DNA of 64,000 bases from Closterium sp. Naga37s-1 (lineage: Eukaryota; Streptophyta; Zygnematophyceae; Desmidiales; Closteriaceae), in contig CANJKZ010000783.1 of assembly GCA_947471745.1 (NCBI GenBank), positions 942,501 through 1,006,500 on the forward strand, in the 5' to 3' direction. Each line of letters starts with the position of its first letter. Position 1 is the stretch's first letter. A program made the translations under genes and the position numbers. The notes beneath the pieces are model-generated. The model searched no databases. It was given only the letters and a program-made list of their open reading frames with translations, and was not told the DNA's origin. Positions 52,658 to 64,000 of this stretch are shown here, in pieces.

Positions 52658-53419
52658 TGTCAAACTTATATGCTGCTTATTGTGTAGGCTATAGTGGGGT
52701 AGCCCATATGGGGTACAACCCAATTCGGGTTTGCTACTTGTACCCATCTTGCTGCTAGTTCATCCATTCTTGCTTACTGATTCTGACATGGTTCCAGAGC
52801 AGGTCCTGGCCTAGGACCGTTTTTTTTAGGGCCCATCGAATCGTTTCCTGCCCGTAGTGCGTTACCCTGCCCGTAGCGCCCTACCGTGTCAGTCGCGCTG
52901 CCCCACCAGTCGCGTTACCGTGCCCGCGCGCCGCCCTGATGGCTGCCGCGCTGCCTTGCCCTGCCCTGCATTGTGCTGCCTAGCGCGCGCTCTGCCCTGC
53001 CCTGCGTTGCGCCGCCCTGCGCACGCCCTGCCCTGCGTAGCGCTGCCCGCGCACGCCCTGCCCTGCCCCGCGTCGCGCTGCCCCGCGCACGCCCTGCCCT
53101 GCCCCCCGTCGCGCCGCCTCTGCAGCCCGCGCGCCGCCCCTGCAGCCCGCGCGCCGCCCCTCCAGCCCGCGCGTCACCCTCTGCGTCCCGTGCGCCGCCC
53201 CTGCAGCCCGCGCGCCGCCCCTGCAGCTCGCGCGTCGCCCATGCAGCCCGCGCGCCGCCCCTGCAGCTCGCGCGTCGCCCATGCAGCCCGCGCGCCGCCC
53301 CTGCAGCCCAGCGTGCCCCGCTGCCCAGTGCGCCAGCGCGTCCCGCTGCCCAGCGCGCCAGCGCGTCCCGCTGCCCAGCGCGCCAGCGCGCCCCGCTGCC
53401 CAGCGCGCCCTGCTAAACC

Positions 53420-53422
<3 letters not shown>

Positions 53423-53463
<41 letters not shown>
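53423..53463 (+). repeat. 41-A homopolymer in the Copia D leader
   Basis: An uninterrupted run of about 41 A lies between CTAAACCCTT and CCCTAAGTGCC. It sits in the element leader, not at a transcript end. Its exact length is likely uncertain in any assembly. Confidence 0.95.
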
Positions 53464-53465
<2 letters not shown>

Positions 53466-54133
53466 CTAAGTGCCCCCCCCTGCATGCCGCGCGCCGCTCT
53501 TCCCTGACCGTGCGCCGCACCGACCTACCTCAGTGCCTGCTCGCCGCCCTGCCTTCCCTCCGTGCTGCCCTACTGGTCGCGCGCCTCCTTGCTTGCCTCC
53601 TTGCTTTCTCGACTTCCTCCTTTCCTCACGTATTGCTCTTAGAGTAGGGGAAGGGGAAATTAGGTCATAAAAAAGGAGAACTGAGGAGGGGGGGGGGGGG
53701 GGGAAACCAAACTTTTCTGTGGGGAGTTTCTGGTGGTGGCCAGATGCAGCTCCAACGACGTCCGCACGAGTCCCTCACGCCCCAGCAGCTTCGTGAATGG
53801 TACGCTAGTTGAAGTAGTGGCGGCGGCCATCGTGGCAATCGCAGTGGAGCTGTCCAGTCGGGAGTTTCTGGCGGTGGCCAGATGCAGTTGCAGCGGCGTC
53901 CGCGCGAGACCCTTACGCCCGAGTAGCTTCGTGAGTGGTACGCTCAGAGTAGGGGGTCTCGGAGTACTGCTCGCTGCCCGTACGTCATTCGCACAGGTGA
54001 TCGGGCTGGTCAGACTTGCGGGACAGTTGGTCACACACAGTCCCGCTTCTTCGCCTGTCTGAGCGACGCCTGGCGTGCAGAGTTTGGCAACGCGGCTGAG
54101 CTCCCCCGCTGGCTGGAGCTGCTTAGGCAGAGG

Positions 54134-57100
54134 GTGGATATCTTTGCTCTTGAATATGATGCTATCCTCACTGCCATGTATGCATTGACTGTTAGTGCTG
54201 AGGGTGACTGTTACCTGTGTAGGCCGCCCGACCCAGGTATAGAGGCTGCTGCTCCTGGTGCTAGTGAGTCTGCTTCTCTAGGTGCCAGTGAGTCTGCTGC
54301 TCTAGGTGCTAGTGAGTCTGCTGCTCTAGGTGCTGGTGAGTCTGCTCTCTCTGGTACTGCGCCTGCTGCTGCCTTGCACACTTTCACACTTGACTCAGGT
54401 GCTTCCCGCTGTTTCTTTCGCGACAGTACCATAGTCACACCACTCCCTGCACCTGTTGTAGTCTCTCTGGCTGAGCCCTCTGGGGGCCCAGTCCTTGCAC
54501 GTTCCTCCACTGTTCTCCCGTGTCCGGCGGTTCCTTCTGGCTCACTGTCAGGTCTTCACCTCCCCTCGCTCTCTACGAACTTGGTGAGCAACGCAGTCCT
54601 TCAGGATGAATGGGTTGACACCTTCACCCCTGGCGGACAGCGTGTGGCGATTCGTACGTGCTCCCGGACTGGCCAGCATCTGGCCACATTCACCCGTGCG
54701 CCTGGGTCGAGTCTGTACACACTGACTACTGCGCCTCCTCAGGTAGCTGCGTCTGTGTCAGGTCAGCAAGCGCCCCCCTGCTCGTGTCGCGCCCTGTCAC
54801 ACCGGACGCTCCTTTGGCACCACCGCCTTGGTCACCCCTCCGTGCAGTGCCTCTATGGCATGCACTTCCGTGTCCTTGTCTCTGGTCTCCCCAGGTCTCT
54901 GCCTCCCCTCCCACCCTCGCCTGCCCCTCCCTGCCTTCCCTGCGTCGAGGGGTGGCAGCGCGCCGCCCCCCACTCCTCCTCGTTTCCCCCAACGACTGCT
55001 CCCCTGCAGACTCTCCACATGGATGTGTGGGGCCCAGCCCGCGTCCGTGGACAGGGCCGCGAGCACTACTTTCTGCTGGTTGTTGACGACTACTCGCGTT
55101 ACACCACGGTCTTCCCCTTGCGCAGCAAGGGGGAGGTCCCTGATGTTTTGATCCGTTGGATTCGCGCTGTTCGTCTCCAGCTCCGCGAGCGGTTCGAGAC
55201 GAACCTTCCCGTCCTGCGTCTGCACTCTAACAGAGGTGGTGAGTTTTCCTCCGACCTCTTGAGGGACTTTTGTTGTGGGGAGGGCATTCTCCAGTCGTTC
55301 ATGCTTCCGGCCTCTCCGAAGCAGAATGGGGTTGCTGAGCGCCGCATTGGCTTAGTCATGGAGGTCGCTCGTACCTCCATGATCCATGCGGCTGCCCCCC
55401 ATTTTCTGTGGCCGTTTGTGGTCCGGTACGCTGCGCATCAACTTAGCCTCTTTGCTGGAGACCTCGCCTACACTGCGTTGGACGGGGAAGGTTGGCGATA
55501 CGTCGGTGTTCCGAGTCTGAGGATCTCGTGCCTTTGTCCGCGATACGTCCGTGGACAAGCTCTCCGCCCGCGCCATTCCCTGCGTCTTCCTTGGTTTTCC
55601 CCCTGACGCGCCTGGCTGGCAGTTTTACCACCCCACCTCGCGCCGTGTCCTGCCCTCTCAGGACGTCACGTTCGACGAGTCGGTTCCCTTTTACCATCTC
55701 TTCCCCTACCGCACTGCCCCTCTCTCCCCCCCGCCGCTCTTCCTCGCACCAGGTCCTCCTCCTGTAGAGCACCTCCCCCCTCAGGGTCCTGCTCCCTCAC
55801 GTGTGTCTCAGGTAGACCCTGTCGAGCCTGTCAAGGTAGCTGTCGACTCTGGTGCTGCTAGGGGTGCTGCATCTGGGGGTGCTGAGCCTGAGCGTGTGGA
55901 GCCGGGGGGTGCTGAGCCTGAGCGTGCGGAGCCTGGGGGTGCTGAGCCTGGGGTTGCTGAGTTTGAGGGTGCGGAGCCTAGGGGTGCTGAGCCTGAGCGT
56001 GCGGAGCCTGGGGGTGCTGAGCTTGGGGGTGCTGAGCCTGAGCGTGCGGAGCCTCGGGGTGCTGAGCTTGGGGGTGCTGAGCCTGAGCGTGCTGCGCCTG
56101 GAGGTTCTTTGTCTACTGGAGGTTCTCCGAGTGCCTCGTCACGACGGGAGACTCTCTCTCCACCGCAGCTGCGCGAGTGGTTTGCTCGGCGCTGGAGCCT
56201 TCGGACTGACGCTGCTAGAGCTGGGGGGCCTGCCGCTGGAGACCCTGGAGCTGGAGGCGCTGGAGCTGGAGGTACCGGAGGTGCTGGAGCTGCTGGTCCT
56301 GGAGGTGCTGGAGGTACTGGAGGTTCTCCTGGTGCCTCGTCCCTGCGGGAGCCTCTCTCTCCACCGCAGCTGCGCGAGTGGTTTGCTCGGCGTTGGAGAC
56401 TTCAAAGTGGCGCTACTGGAGCTGGGGGGCCTTCTGATGGAGCGGGAGCTGCTGGAGGCACTGGAGCTGGAGCTGTTGGAGGTGGTGGAGCCGTTGGTCC
56501 CAGAGGTGCTCGTACGGGAGGTAATGGAGCTGCTGGAGCTGGAGGTGCTGCATGCATTGGAGCTGGAGGAGCTGGAGTCGCAGCTGCTAGAGGTACTAGA
56601 GCTGCTGGAGCTGGAGGTGCTGCTGGAGTTGGAGCTGGAGACCCTGGAGCCGGAGGTGCTGGCACTCGGGGTGCTAGTGCTGTCGGTGCTAGTTCTGGAG
56701 GCACTGTGCGGCCGCGACTGTACTTTGCTCCACTGCTTCAGCCGGTTCTTGGTCTCCCGCCTTCTACTGGCCTTCCTCCTCCCTTACTGTGTCCACCGCC
56801 TGACCAGTCCCAGTCGCAGTTACAGCCAGCCTCCCCACAGCCTGCTCCTTCTACTTACACTGGGCCGACTGGAGGTCTTGTGGAGCGTCGTGAGCCTGAG
56901 TCTCATCCTTCGTCGCCTGTTCGCGCTATACGCACTGGTCGTCGTGTTCCGCGTCAGTGTCCTCCTCCTGTCCCCGGCACGCACCAGATGGCACTCCGTC
57001 CTTCCTCTGTTCCACAGCGTGTCCCTCTGCCGTCTCCTCATGCGTCCTCTCTTCCTGACGTTGTTGACCCGCCGTCAGACCTTGCTCATGCTGCCAGTCC

Positions 57101-58973
57101 TACTGTCACACGTCTTCTAGCCACTGTTGTCACTGACCCTTCGTTTGAGTCCTCTGCTGCGTCTCCCCTTGTTGCTGAGCTTGTTGACTTTGCTGCCGCC
57201 TGTCGCCTCGACTACGCCGCTAGTCTTGTTGCAGAGTCTGAGTCTGTCTGTCCTCCGTCCGTCAGGGGTGAGTGTCCTCTTGGCACGGACGTCCTTGAGG
57301 ACAGGCAGGAGGGCTTTGAGGGTTTTGCAGTTACTTTACCTCATCTCGTGACCATGCTGATTGCACCTGAGGGAGACCCGGATGCACCAAACATCCCGAC
57401 CCCACGCTCTTACGCAGAGGTGATTGAGGGTCCCTACTCCTCTCAGTGGCAGACAGCCATGGACGCAGAGATGGCTTCCTGGAAGTCCACGGGCACCTAC
57501 GTCGACGAGGTTCCCCCACCTGGGGCGAACATCGTCAGTGGCATGTGGATTTTCAGGGTGAAGCGGCCGCCGGGTTCTCCGCCTGCCTTCAAGGCGCGTT
57601 ACGTTGCACGAGGCTTCAGTCAGCGACAGGGAGTTGACTTCTTCCAGACCTCCTCCCCTACCCCGAAGATGACTACTCTTCGGGTTCCGCTGCACGTCGC
57701 CGCTCAGCGTGACTACGAGCTTCACTCTCTTGACTTCAGCACAGCCTTCCTACAGGGCAGCCTGCACGAGGAGATCTGGCTGCGCCACCCACCTGGCTTC
57801 ACTGGGTCGTTTCCTGTAGGTACCCAGTGGAGCCTCCGGCAGCCAGTCTACGGTCTCCGCCAGGCGCCTCGCGAGTGGCACGACACACGGAGGACGACGC
57901 TTGCGGCTCTTGGGTTTGCTCCTTCGACTGCTGACCCATCGCTGTTTCTACGCACCGACACTTCTCTGCCGCCGTTCTACATCCTCGTGTACGTCGACGA
58001 CTTGGTCTTTGCCACTGCTGACACTGCTGGACTGGCCTTTGTGAAGTCGGAGCTGCAGAAGAGACATACGTGCACAGACCTGGGTGAGATGCGTAGCTAT
58101 CTTGGCTTGCATATCACCCGGGACAGAGCACAGCACACCATTATCTTGACTTAGTCACACGTGGTGCAGCAGGTCCTTCAGCGCTTCTGCTTCACGTACT
58201 CCTCGCCACAGTCCACTCCTCTGCCTACCAGTCACTCGCTCTCAGCTCTGCCTTCGGATGAGTCTGTAGAGCCGAGTGGCCCGTATCCAGAGCTTGTGGG
58301 CTGCCTCATGTACCTGATGACCTGCACTCGACCTGACCTTGTTTACCCTCTTAGAATCTTGGCACGCTACATTGCGCCAGGGAGACACCGACCAGAGCAC
58401 TGGGAGGCCGCTAAGAGGGTGATGCGCTACTTGTGCAGTACCTCGGGCATGGGGCTCGTGCTTGGAGGACGGGCTCGAGTTGTCCTCACTGGTCACGCAG
58501 ACGCTTCTTGGGTTGACGACTTGGCTACGCAGCGGTCGTCACAGGGTTACACTTTCAGCCTTGGCTCCGGCTCTGTTTCGTGGCGGTCTACCCGCTCGTC
58601 TTCTGTTCTCAGTTCCAGTAATGAGGCTGACATCTACGCAGGGGCCATGGCTACACAGAAGTTACGCTGGCTCACCTACCTGCTGCCCGACTTGGGAGAG
58701 CCGCCTCGTTCTCCTCCAGTTCTGTACGTCGACAACAAGGCCATGATTGCCTTGTGTCAGGAGCTCAGGCTGGAGCACAGAACGAAGCACATCGCTCTGC
58801 GCTACTTCCTTGCTCGAGAGTTGCAGCAGCGTGGACAGCTTCGTCTTGCTTACGTGGCCTCTCGGGCCAACACTGCTGATATCTTCACCAAGGCACTTCA
58901 GCCTTGTGATCATCAGCGAATCCGTACTGTTCTAGGCCTTGTGCCTACTTGGCCTCACTTGCTCACTTTTTGA
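54134..58973 (+). pseudogene. Copia D pol region
   Basis: The order is protease, integrase, linker, reverse transcriptase, RNase H. Integrase shows TLHMDVWGPARV, LVVDDYSRYTTVFPL and KQNGVAERRIGLVMEVAR. RT shows FKARYVARGFSQRQGVDFFQ and LHSLDFSTAFLQGSLHEEIW. RNase H ends NTADIFTKALQP. This part gives the clearest family assignment and serves as the reference for A, B and C. Confidence 0.88.
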
Positions 58974-60024
58974 CTTTGCTTGTACTATGATCTAAATACT
59001 TATACCTGCATGCTTACACTTGCTAGGTTGTGATCACTGTACTGCTTGTTCTGCATTATATAACTCTGCATGTGAACTGGCCTTGTGGCCATTTGCTTGT
59101 GCTCAGAATGCGTGGTGACTTCGTGATGCACCCTGAGCTTGCTTTGCTTTTCTTGACTGGTCTTGTTGTCAACGGGAGTTGTTGTTGGCCCCGTCCTCAC
59201 TTGGGCGGAGCCGACTTTGTGGTTGGGTGTACGGGAGGTACAGCCGACTTGCAGCAGTGGGCGACGCCGACTTGGGCGAGCTGGTCGACGGGGCTGGTCG
59301 ACTTGGTGAGGACGACTGGAGGTGGCCGTTGACTTGGGAGGTCGACGGGCACATATAGGAGCACCTGGTCAACGTGGTTGCCCGGTCGACCAGGCTACCT
59401 GGGTGACGAGGTTATGTGGAAGAGTGCGACGGTCGCCCAGGCGATGTTGGCGAGACTGACCTCGGTGGTGGTATCATGAGGTCGACGTGGCGGATCAGGT
59501 GGAGTCGTCAGCACGAGGATGACTTGGTGTGTGCGTTGTGCAGGTGACGAGGCTCAGCACGCCAATCATTTGCGAGCACTTGTGAAGCTGGTGCGCTGCT
59601 GTTCTGCGGGAGCAGCGTTGGCACGCCGTCGACTTTGCACTGCTGGAACGCGGTCGACCATGCTGTGCTGGCAGTCGACCGACCTGAATGCTAGCTCTGA
59701 TGTTGTCTTGTTTTGCCAACCTGATTGTACCATTTTGTTGTCAACTTTCTCTAGTGAAACTCTTGCCTACTTGCCCCGTGAACAAGCAAGCAGTGTGTGC
59801 ACTAGGAAAACGACTAAGGACTAACGAACGCGGAGATCACACGAGCACCCGTGCCCAGCCCGTAGTCTAGCTCCCGTTGTAGTAGTTATCTCTGCATGGT
59901 GCGGTGAGCGTGGACGGCACACGACTTACCTTTCAGTTAGGTCGACGTAGAGGTCACTTACCTAAGTTGTTCGTAGGCCGGCAGCCGTGCAGTCAGTAGC
60001 GTACGCGTAGGTGACGCCAAGAGA

Positions 60025-60978
60025 ATGGAGACCCTAGAAGCACAGCTGGAGGACGCGAGGACACGCCATGGGGCCCAGGAATACGGAACAATCCCCTGGG
60101 CGGTTGTGGAGGCTGGCATTCGCACCATGTGGGCGACGTTGCACCCTTCACGACATGCGTCTCCTCGACCGGTGAACACAGAGGGCGGCGTCGACGTGGG
60201 CGTCAACGCCGGTGGTGACCAGGTCGGCAGCAGTGCGGGAGGCACGTCGAGGCAGAGAGGTGTGATACACGCCGATGAAGTCGGCGGCGTTCAGGCACAG
60301 GGAGTGCGGCCGTCGGCGGCTGCAGGCTCCTCGCATGGCAATGTCGGAGGTCGACGAAGCGGGTTGTCGCCGATGTCGGCGACCCAGGTGACGGCGGGCG
60401 GGATTGCTCCGAGCTACGGCTACTTCAAGTTCACGCCGGACAGGATCCTGGTCACCCCACCGCTCACTGGTCGACCCGACATCCTCACCTGGAAGGAAGC
60501 TATTGAGCCCCAGCTGGAGATGGCCGGGGTGATCGGCTTCGCCCACGGAACCATGGCGACACCGGACGACCCCGACTTGCGAGCTGAGTTTCGCGCCGTG
60601 CAGCTGTTGACCTTCACGGTCATCTCGCGGTGCTGCTCGCCGGGCGTGCAGATCGCCTTGAAGTGGTGCCGAGAGTACCTCGACGCCGGCCACAAGGCGT
60701 GGCACTTCATCGAGTCGACCTACCAAGTCACCGACGACTTGTTCATCGCCCAGCTGGAGGGGCAGCTGACGCACCTGCGTATGGGCGACGAGGAGACGGC
60801 GACCGACTACTGCAACCGGGCCCGGCGAATTCTCGCCACCATCAGGATGGTCGGCGCGCAGTACTCGACGGCGTCATACGTCACCCACGTTATGCAGGGA
60901 CTCTCGAGCAGCTACAACCTCCTGAAGCGGCTGTCGATGGCGCCGAGCACGAGGACGATGCTCAACGAGGCAACTTGA
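60025..60978 (+). pseudogene. Copia F gag region
   Basis: The block starts METLEAQLEDARTRHGAQEY and has a gag core with YFKFTPDRILVTPPLTGRPD, WKEAIEPQLEMAGVIGFAHG and FIESTYQVTDDLFIAQLEGQ. The N-terminal 100 residues are Gly/Ser-rich and low in complexity. A zinc knuckle follows about 200 bp further on in another block. Confidence 0.8.
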
Positions 60979-61688
60979 CCTCGTACATCCTGCAGGACGA
61001 GGCGATGCAGGAGGCTGAGCGGTCCCATGAGCTCTTGGCGCAGGCGAACTTCGTCGCCCCGGCGAAGCAAGGAGGTCGACCGGGGCAGCGTGGACCGTCT
61101 GGCGGCGGTGGTAGCAGTGGCTGAAAGCCGACCAAGGAAGTCGACAAGAAGAAGTCGACCAAGGACAGCGGTCGAGGAGGAGGAGGACGACGTCGGGAGT
61201 GCTGGCTGTGTGGCGACCCCGACCACCTCTCCTTCGAGTGCCCCGACCGCAGTGACTCCGACGAAGACGACGCCAAGTGAGGCCATTGGAGGTATGGCAG
61301 CCGTCGTCCTCGTCGTGGAGGAAACAAGCTGCGCAAGGAGAAGCAGTCGACCACGTCGACCTCGGCGAAGGACGCCGACTCCTCTGCTGGCGGCAAGGCA
61401 CGGGACGACAAAACTGCGTCGTGCTCGCTGGTCGGCGTCGTAGAGCCGACCGTCTCGCTGGCACCGGAGGCTGGAGAGGACTTCCAGGCGGTGGCGGCAG
61501 CTGTGCAGGGGAACCCGGCGGTGGTCCTGCTCGACAGCGGCTGCTCCCACCACCTGATGGGGACGAAGGAAGTCTTCATCGACCTGCAGCCGAGCGGCTC
61601 CATCAAGCACGTGCGCGGCTTCAATGGGGCGCTGTAGGACGTCCAGGGCCGCGGCACCGTCGCCCTGCAAGGGGAGGCCGGGAAGCAA

Positions 61689-64000
61689 GTGCTCATCCCT
61701 GACGTGCTGTACGTTCCGGGTGTGCGGGCCAACCTTCTGTCGTTCGGCCAGCTGAAGGAGCACGGCGTGAAGCTGCAGGAGGACGGCGACGGGATGCTGC
61801 TCGTCTCGGCCGCAGGAGAGGTGCTCGGTCGGGCGACGTACTCCGGGTGTGTCCTCTGCACCGACCTGCGTCCCTGCTCAACGAGGTCGACGTCGCCCAT
61901 GCCGGAGGTTGTGGCCCTGCGGGCGATCGCCTCGAAGACGAAGTCGACGCCGGACAGGATGCATCCGAGGCTTGCGCACGTCGGCATGGACACCATACGG
62001 AGCTCAGCGAAGCACGGGGTCGCTACTGGGCTGGACCTCAAGTCGACGACGGGCGCCGACTCACCGTGTGTCTCGTGCGTCGGCGGGAAGCTGGCGCGGC
62101 ACACCTTCCCCAACCAAGGCTCCGACGGCAACAACGTGCTGGCCGTCGTGCACATTGACCTGTGTGGGCCGTTCCGCGTGGCTGCCAAGGACGGCAGCTT
62201 GTACTTCTTGCTGCTGAAGGACCACAAGACTCGCTACGTGTGGGTGAGGCCGGTCGCCAAGAAGTCGGATGTGCTGCTGGAGTTCCAGAAGTGGCTGGTG
62301 TTGGTGGAGAGGTAGGTGAAGAAGTCGGTGCTGATGCTGCGCTCAGACCGGGGAGGGGAGTTCCTCGGGAAGAAGTTCACCGACTTCGTGGACGGCAAGG
62401 GTATCGTCCACGACCTTACCTGCCCGTACACCCCGCAGCAGAATGGCATGGCGGAGCGGGAGATGAGGATGGTGGTGGAGTCGGTGCAAACGATGCTGCT
62501 GCACATGGGCGTGCAGCACCACTGGTGGCACCTCGCTCTGCGACAGGCCGTCTGGGTCCGCAACTGCCTTGAGAGGTCGACTCTGCCGCCGGGGACGACG
62601 TCGTACCATCTGCTGACCGGGCAGAAGCCCGACTTGTCGCTGGCGCGGGTGTGGGGCTGCATGACGCAGTTCCTCGTCCCCGAGCAGCAGCGTGGTGGGA
62701 AGCTGAAGCCGAAGGCCAGGTGGGGCCTTCACCTCGGCGTGTCGGCGGAGAGCAAGGGCTGGGAGCTCCTCGACATCGCCGACAACCGGGTGGTCACCAC
62801 GTCGGACGTGGTGTTCTACGAGGATCTGTCGCTGGCCGAGTGGAAGTCGGAACATGGGCCGGTGTTAGGACGGACGCCGACCACCCCGCCGACCGACACC
62901 TCGACGGCGACGCTGCCTCTACTCGCTGAGGTCGGTGAGCTTGCTGCTGAGGACGTCGAGGACGTCCGTCCTCCTTCCGCTCCGTCTACGACCCCTGCCC
63001 CTCCGCTCCTAGCCGACCTGCGCGGGCTGACCTCGGTGTCGGCCTCCGGCAATGAGGGGAGTAGTGGGACGTCGCCTTCGGCGCCGGCCAAGAGCATCGC
63101 CGATGGCCGACGTGACGAGCAGCAAGTCAACGTGGGGGTGAAGTCGACAGGGGAGGAGCAGGTCGAGGAGGAGAAGCCGACTTGGGTGAAGTCGGCAAAG
63201 GAGGCAGCTGGGCAGCAGCCGACGAGGGAACAGGCAGCAGTGAAACCGACCACGGAGCAGTCAACAACTAGGCAGTCGGCAGAGGAGCCGACCACAGGGG
63301 AGATGTCGGCCAGGAAGCCGACCGCGATGCAGCAGGACAACGAGGGCAGTGAAGCCGGTGACGAAGCCGAGAAGTCCACCGACAGCGACGTGGTGGAGGT
63401 TCGGCCTGAACCCCGGAAGTCAGGCCGACTTCGGAGGCCACCGGACTTCTTCGTCCCCGCTGCCTTCACCACGGTGTACAACGTGGACGACGACGATATG
63501 GCGTATGACGACACCGAGGAGGATGAGGAGTTTCCGGAGCTCGACCCCGACATGCATGCCGACCCCGAACATCGTTGGGACATCTCGACGATGACGGTGA
63601 AGGAGGCGTTGGCGAGCTGGAAGGGCCCGGTGGTGAAGGCCGCCATGGAGGAGGAGATCCGTAGCCTCATCAACTTGGGCACTTGGGAGCTAGTCGAACG
63701 CCCGCCGGGAGTAAACATCATGAAGAACCGGTGGGTGTTGACGACGAAGTACCACGTCAATGACACCGTCGAGCGCAAGAAGGCGAGGCTGGTTGTGAAG
63801 GGCTTCACCCAGATGTATGGCGCCGATTACGACGAGACGTTCGCGCCGGTGGGCAGCTACGTCACGCTGAGGATCTTCCTCAGCATCGTCGCCGTCCTCA
63901 ACCTCAACCTGATGCAGCTAGACATGAAGAACGCCTTCCTGCAGAGCAAGCTCGACCGGGTGCTGTACATGTCCCAGCCGGACTACTTCAACGACGGAAC
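61689..64000 (+). pseudogene. Copia F integrase and start of reverse transcriptase
   Basis: Integrase zinc-binding residues (HPRLAHVGMDTI, CVSCVGGK) are followed by VVHIDLCGPFRVAAKDGSLY and TCPYTPQQNGMAEREMRMVV. The RT starts near 63,590 with KAAMEEEIRSLINLGTWELV, KNRWVLTTKYHV and QLDMKNAFLQSKLDRVLYM, then meets the edge. Confidence 0.83.

Larger units (their letters stand above)
52658..59166 (+). mobile_element. Copia LTR retrotransposon D (most complete of its group; 3' LTR not in view)
   Basis: The 5' LTR is 52,658-52,788 (TGTCAAACTTATATG...TTCTGACA), followed by TGGTTCCAGAGCAGG. Then come a GC-rich leader, a 41-A run at 53,423-53,463, and a gag end (about 53,740-54,130). Pol runs 54,134-58,973 with protease (TLDSGASRCFFRD), integrase, Gly/Ala-rich linker with LSPPQLREWFARRW motifs, reverse transcriptase (LVYVDDLVFA) and RNase H (YVDNKAMIALCQ) in Copia order. 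Only a few breaks are visible. It ends abruptly in its 3' untranslated part where F starts, so its 3' LTR may lie beyond F, outside the window. Confidence 0.88.
59167..64000 (+). mobile_element. Copia LTR retrotransposon F, distinct lineage, cut by the window edge
   Basis: It begins TGTCAACGGGAGTTG within the 3' part of Copia D. The first about 800 bp is presumably the 5' LTR and leader; its inner edge is unclear. Gag starts at 60,025 (METLEAQLEDARTRHGAQEY). A zinc knuckle (CWLCGDPDHLSFEC) lies near 61,200, a protease site (LLDSGCSHHLMG) near 61,530, integrase at about 61,960-62,850, a Thr/Pro/Glu-rich linker to 63,420, and reverse transcriptase from about 63,590 to the edge. There are a few breaks in the visible part. 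Low similarity to A-E marks another Copia lineage. Confidence 0.85.

Noticed and set aside
53415-53475. Telomere-like AAACCCT pieces around the poly-A run
   Set aside because: Only single units are present, on either side of the A run, and AAACCCTAA also occurs in the LTRs here. It is not an interstitial telomere array.

Overview
The window is eukaryotic nuclear DNA. Genes carry GT-AG introns, the Copia-type elements have tRNA-Met-like primer-binding sites typical of plants, and the one gene I can name, RNA polymerase I subunit RPA43, reads like a green-lineage copy. A green alga of the streptophyte or volvocine kind is my best guess, at modest confidence.

Layout. From 1 to about 11.14 kb is a 78-bp satellite of roughly 143 copies that runs off the left edge. 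It is not random satellite DNA. On the minus strand each unit is the 3' half of an EGF-like exon plus its own splice donor. It lies at the 3' side of a minus-strand gene (about 11.1-15.9 kb) with a signal-peptide exon and a string of phase 1-1 EGF-like exons. A possible divergent promoter region (15.9-17.6 kb) separates it from RPA43 on the plus strand (17,599-23,817). My six-exon RPA43 model keeps frame across every junction and gives 427 residues. Convergent to it is an unrecognised Glu-rich gene on the minus strand (about 27.86-25.04 kb). All three host genes are full of short tandem arrays and partial exon copies.

From 29.3 kb to the right edge the window is an LTR-retrotransposon nest. 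The oldest layer is a Gypsy element on the minus strand (about 29.3-46.4 kb). It is split by a Copia element (A), which itself carries a complete 1.5-kb TRIM inside one LTR, and by a second Copia (B) that carries a third (E). Copia C, D and F follow to the right. Copia D ends abruptly where F begins, so its 3' LTR may lie past the edge. Apart from the TRIM, which is structurally whole but non-coding, the elements are broken or cut by the edge.

Most interesting points: (1) seven loci in 15 kb of host DNA where a short palindrome, often with a TTTTGAG...CTCAAAA core, sits between two copies of a duplicated segment, about 40-61 bp in the six clear cases; (2) several introns, in two unrelated genes, begin with minisatellites whose unit carries the splice donor; (3) the satellite looks like the extreme of that process and keeps a Cys-rich 26-residue frame open over at least 142 units, with one codon varying between Asn, Thr, His and Asp.
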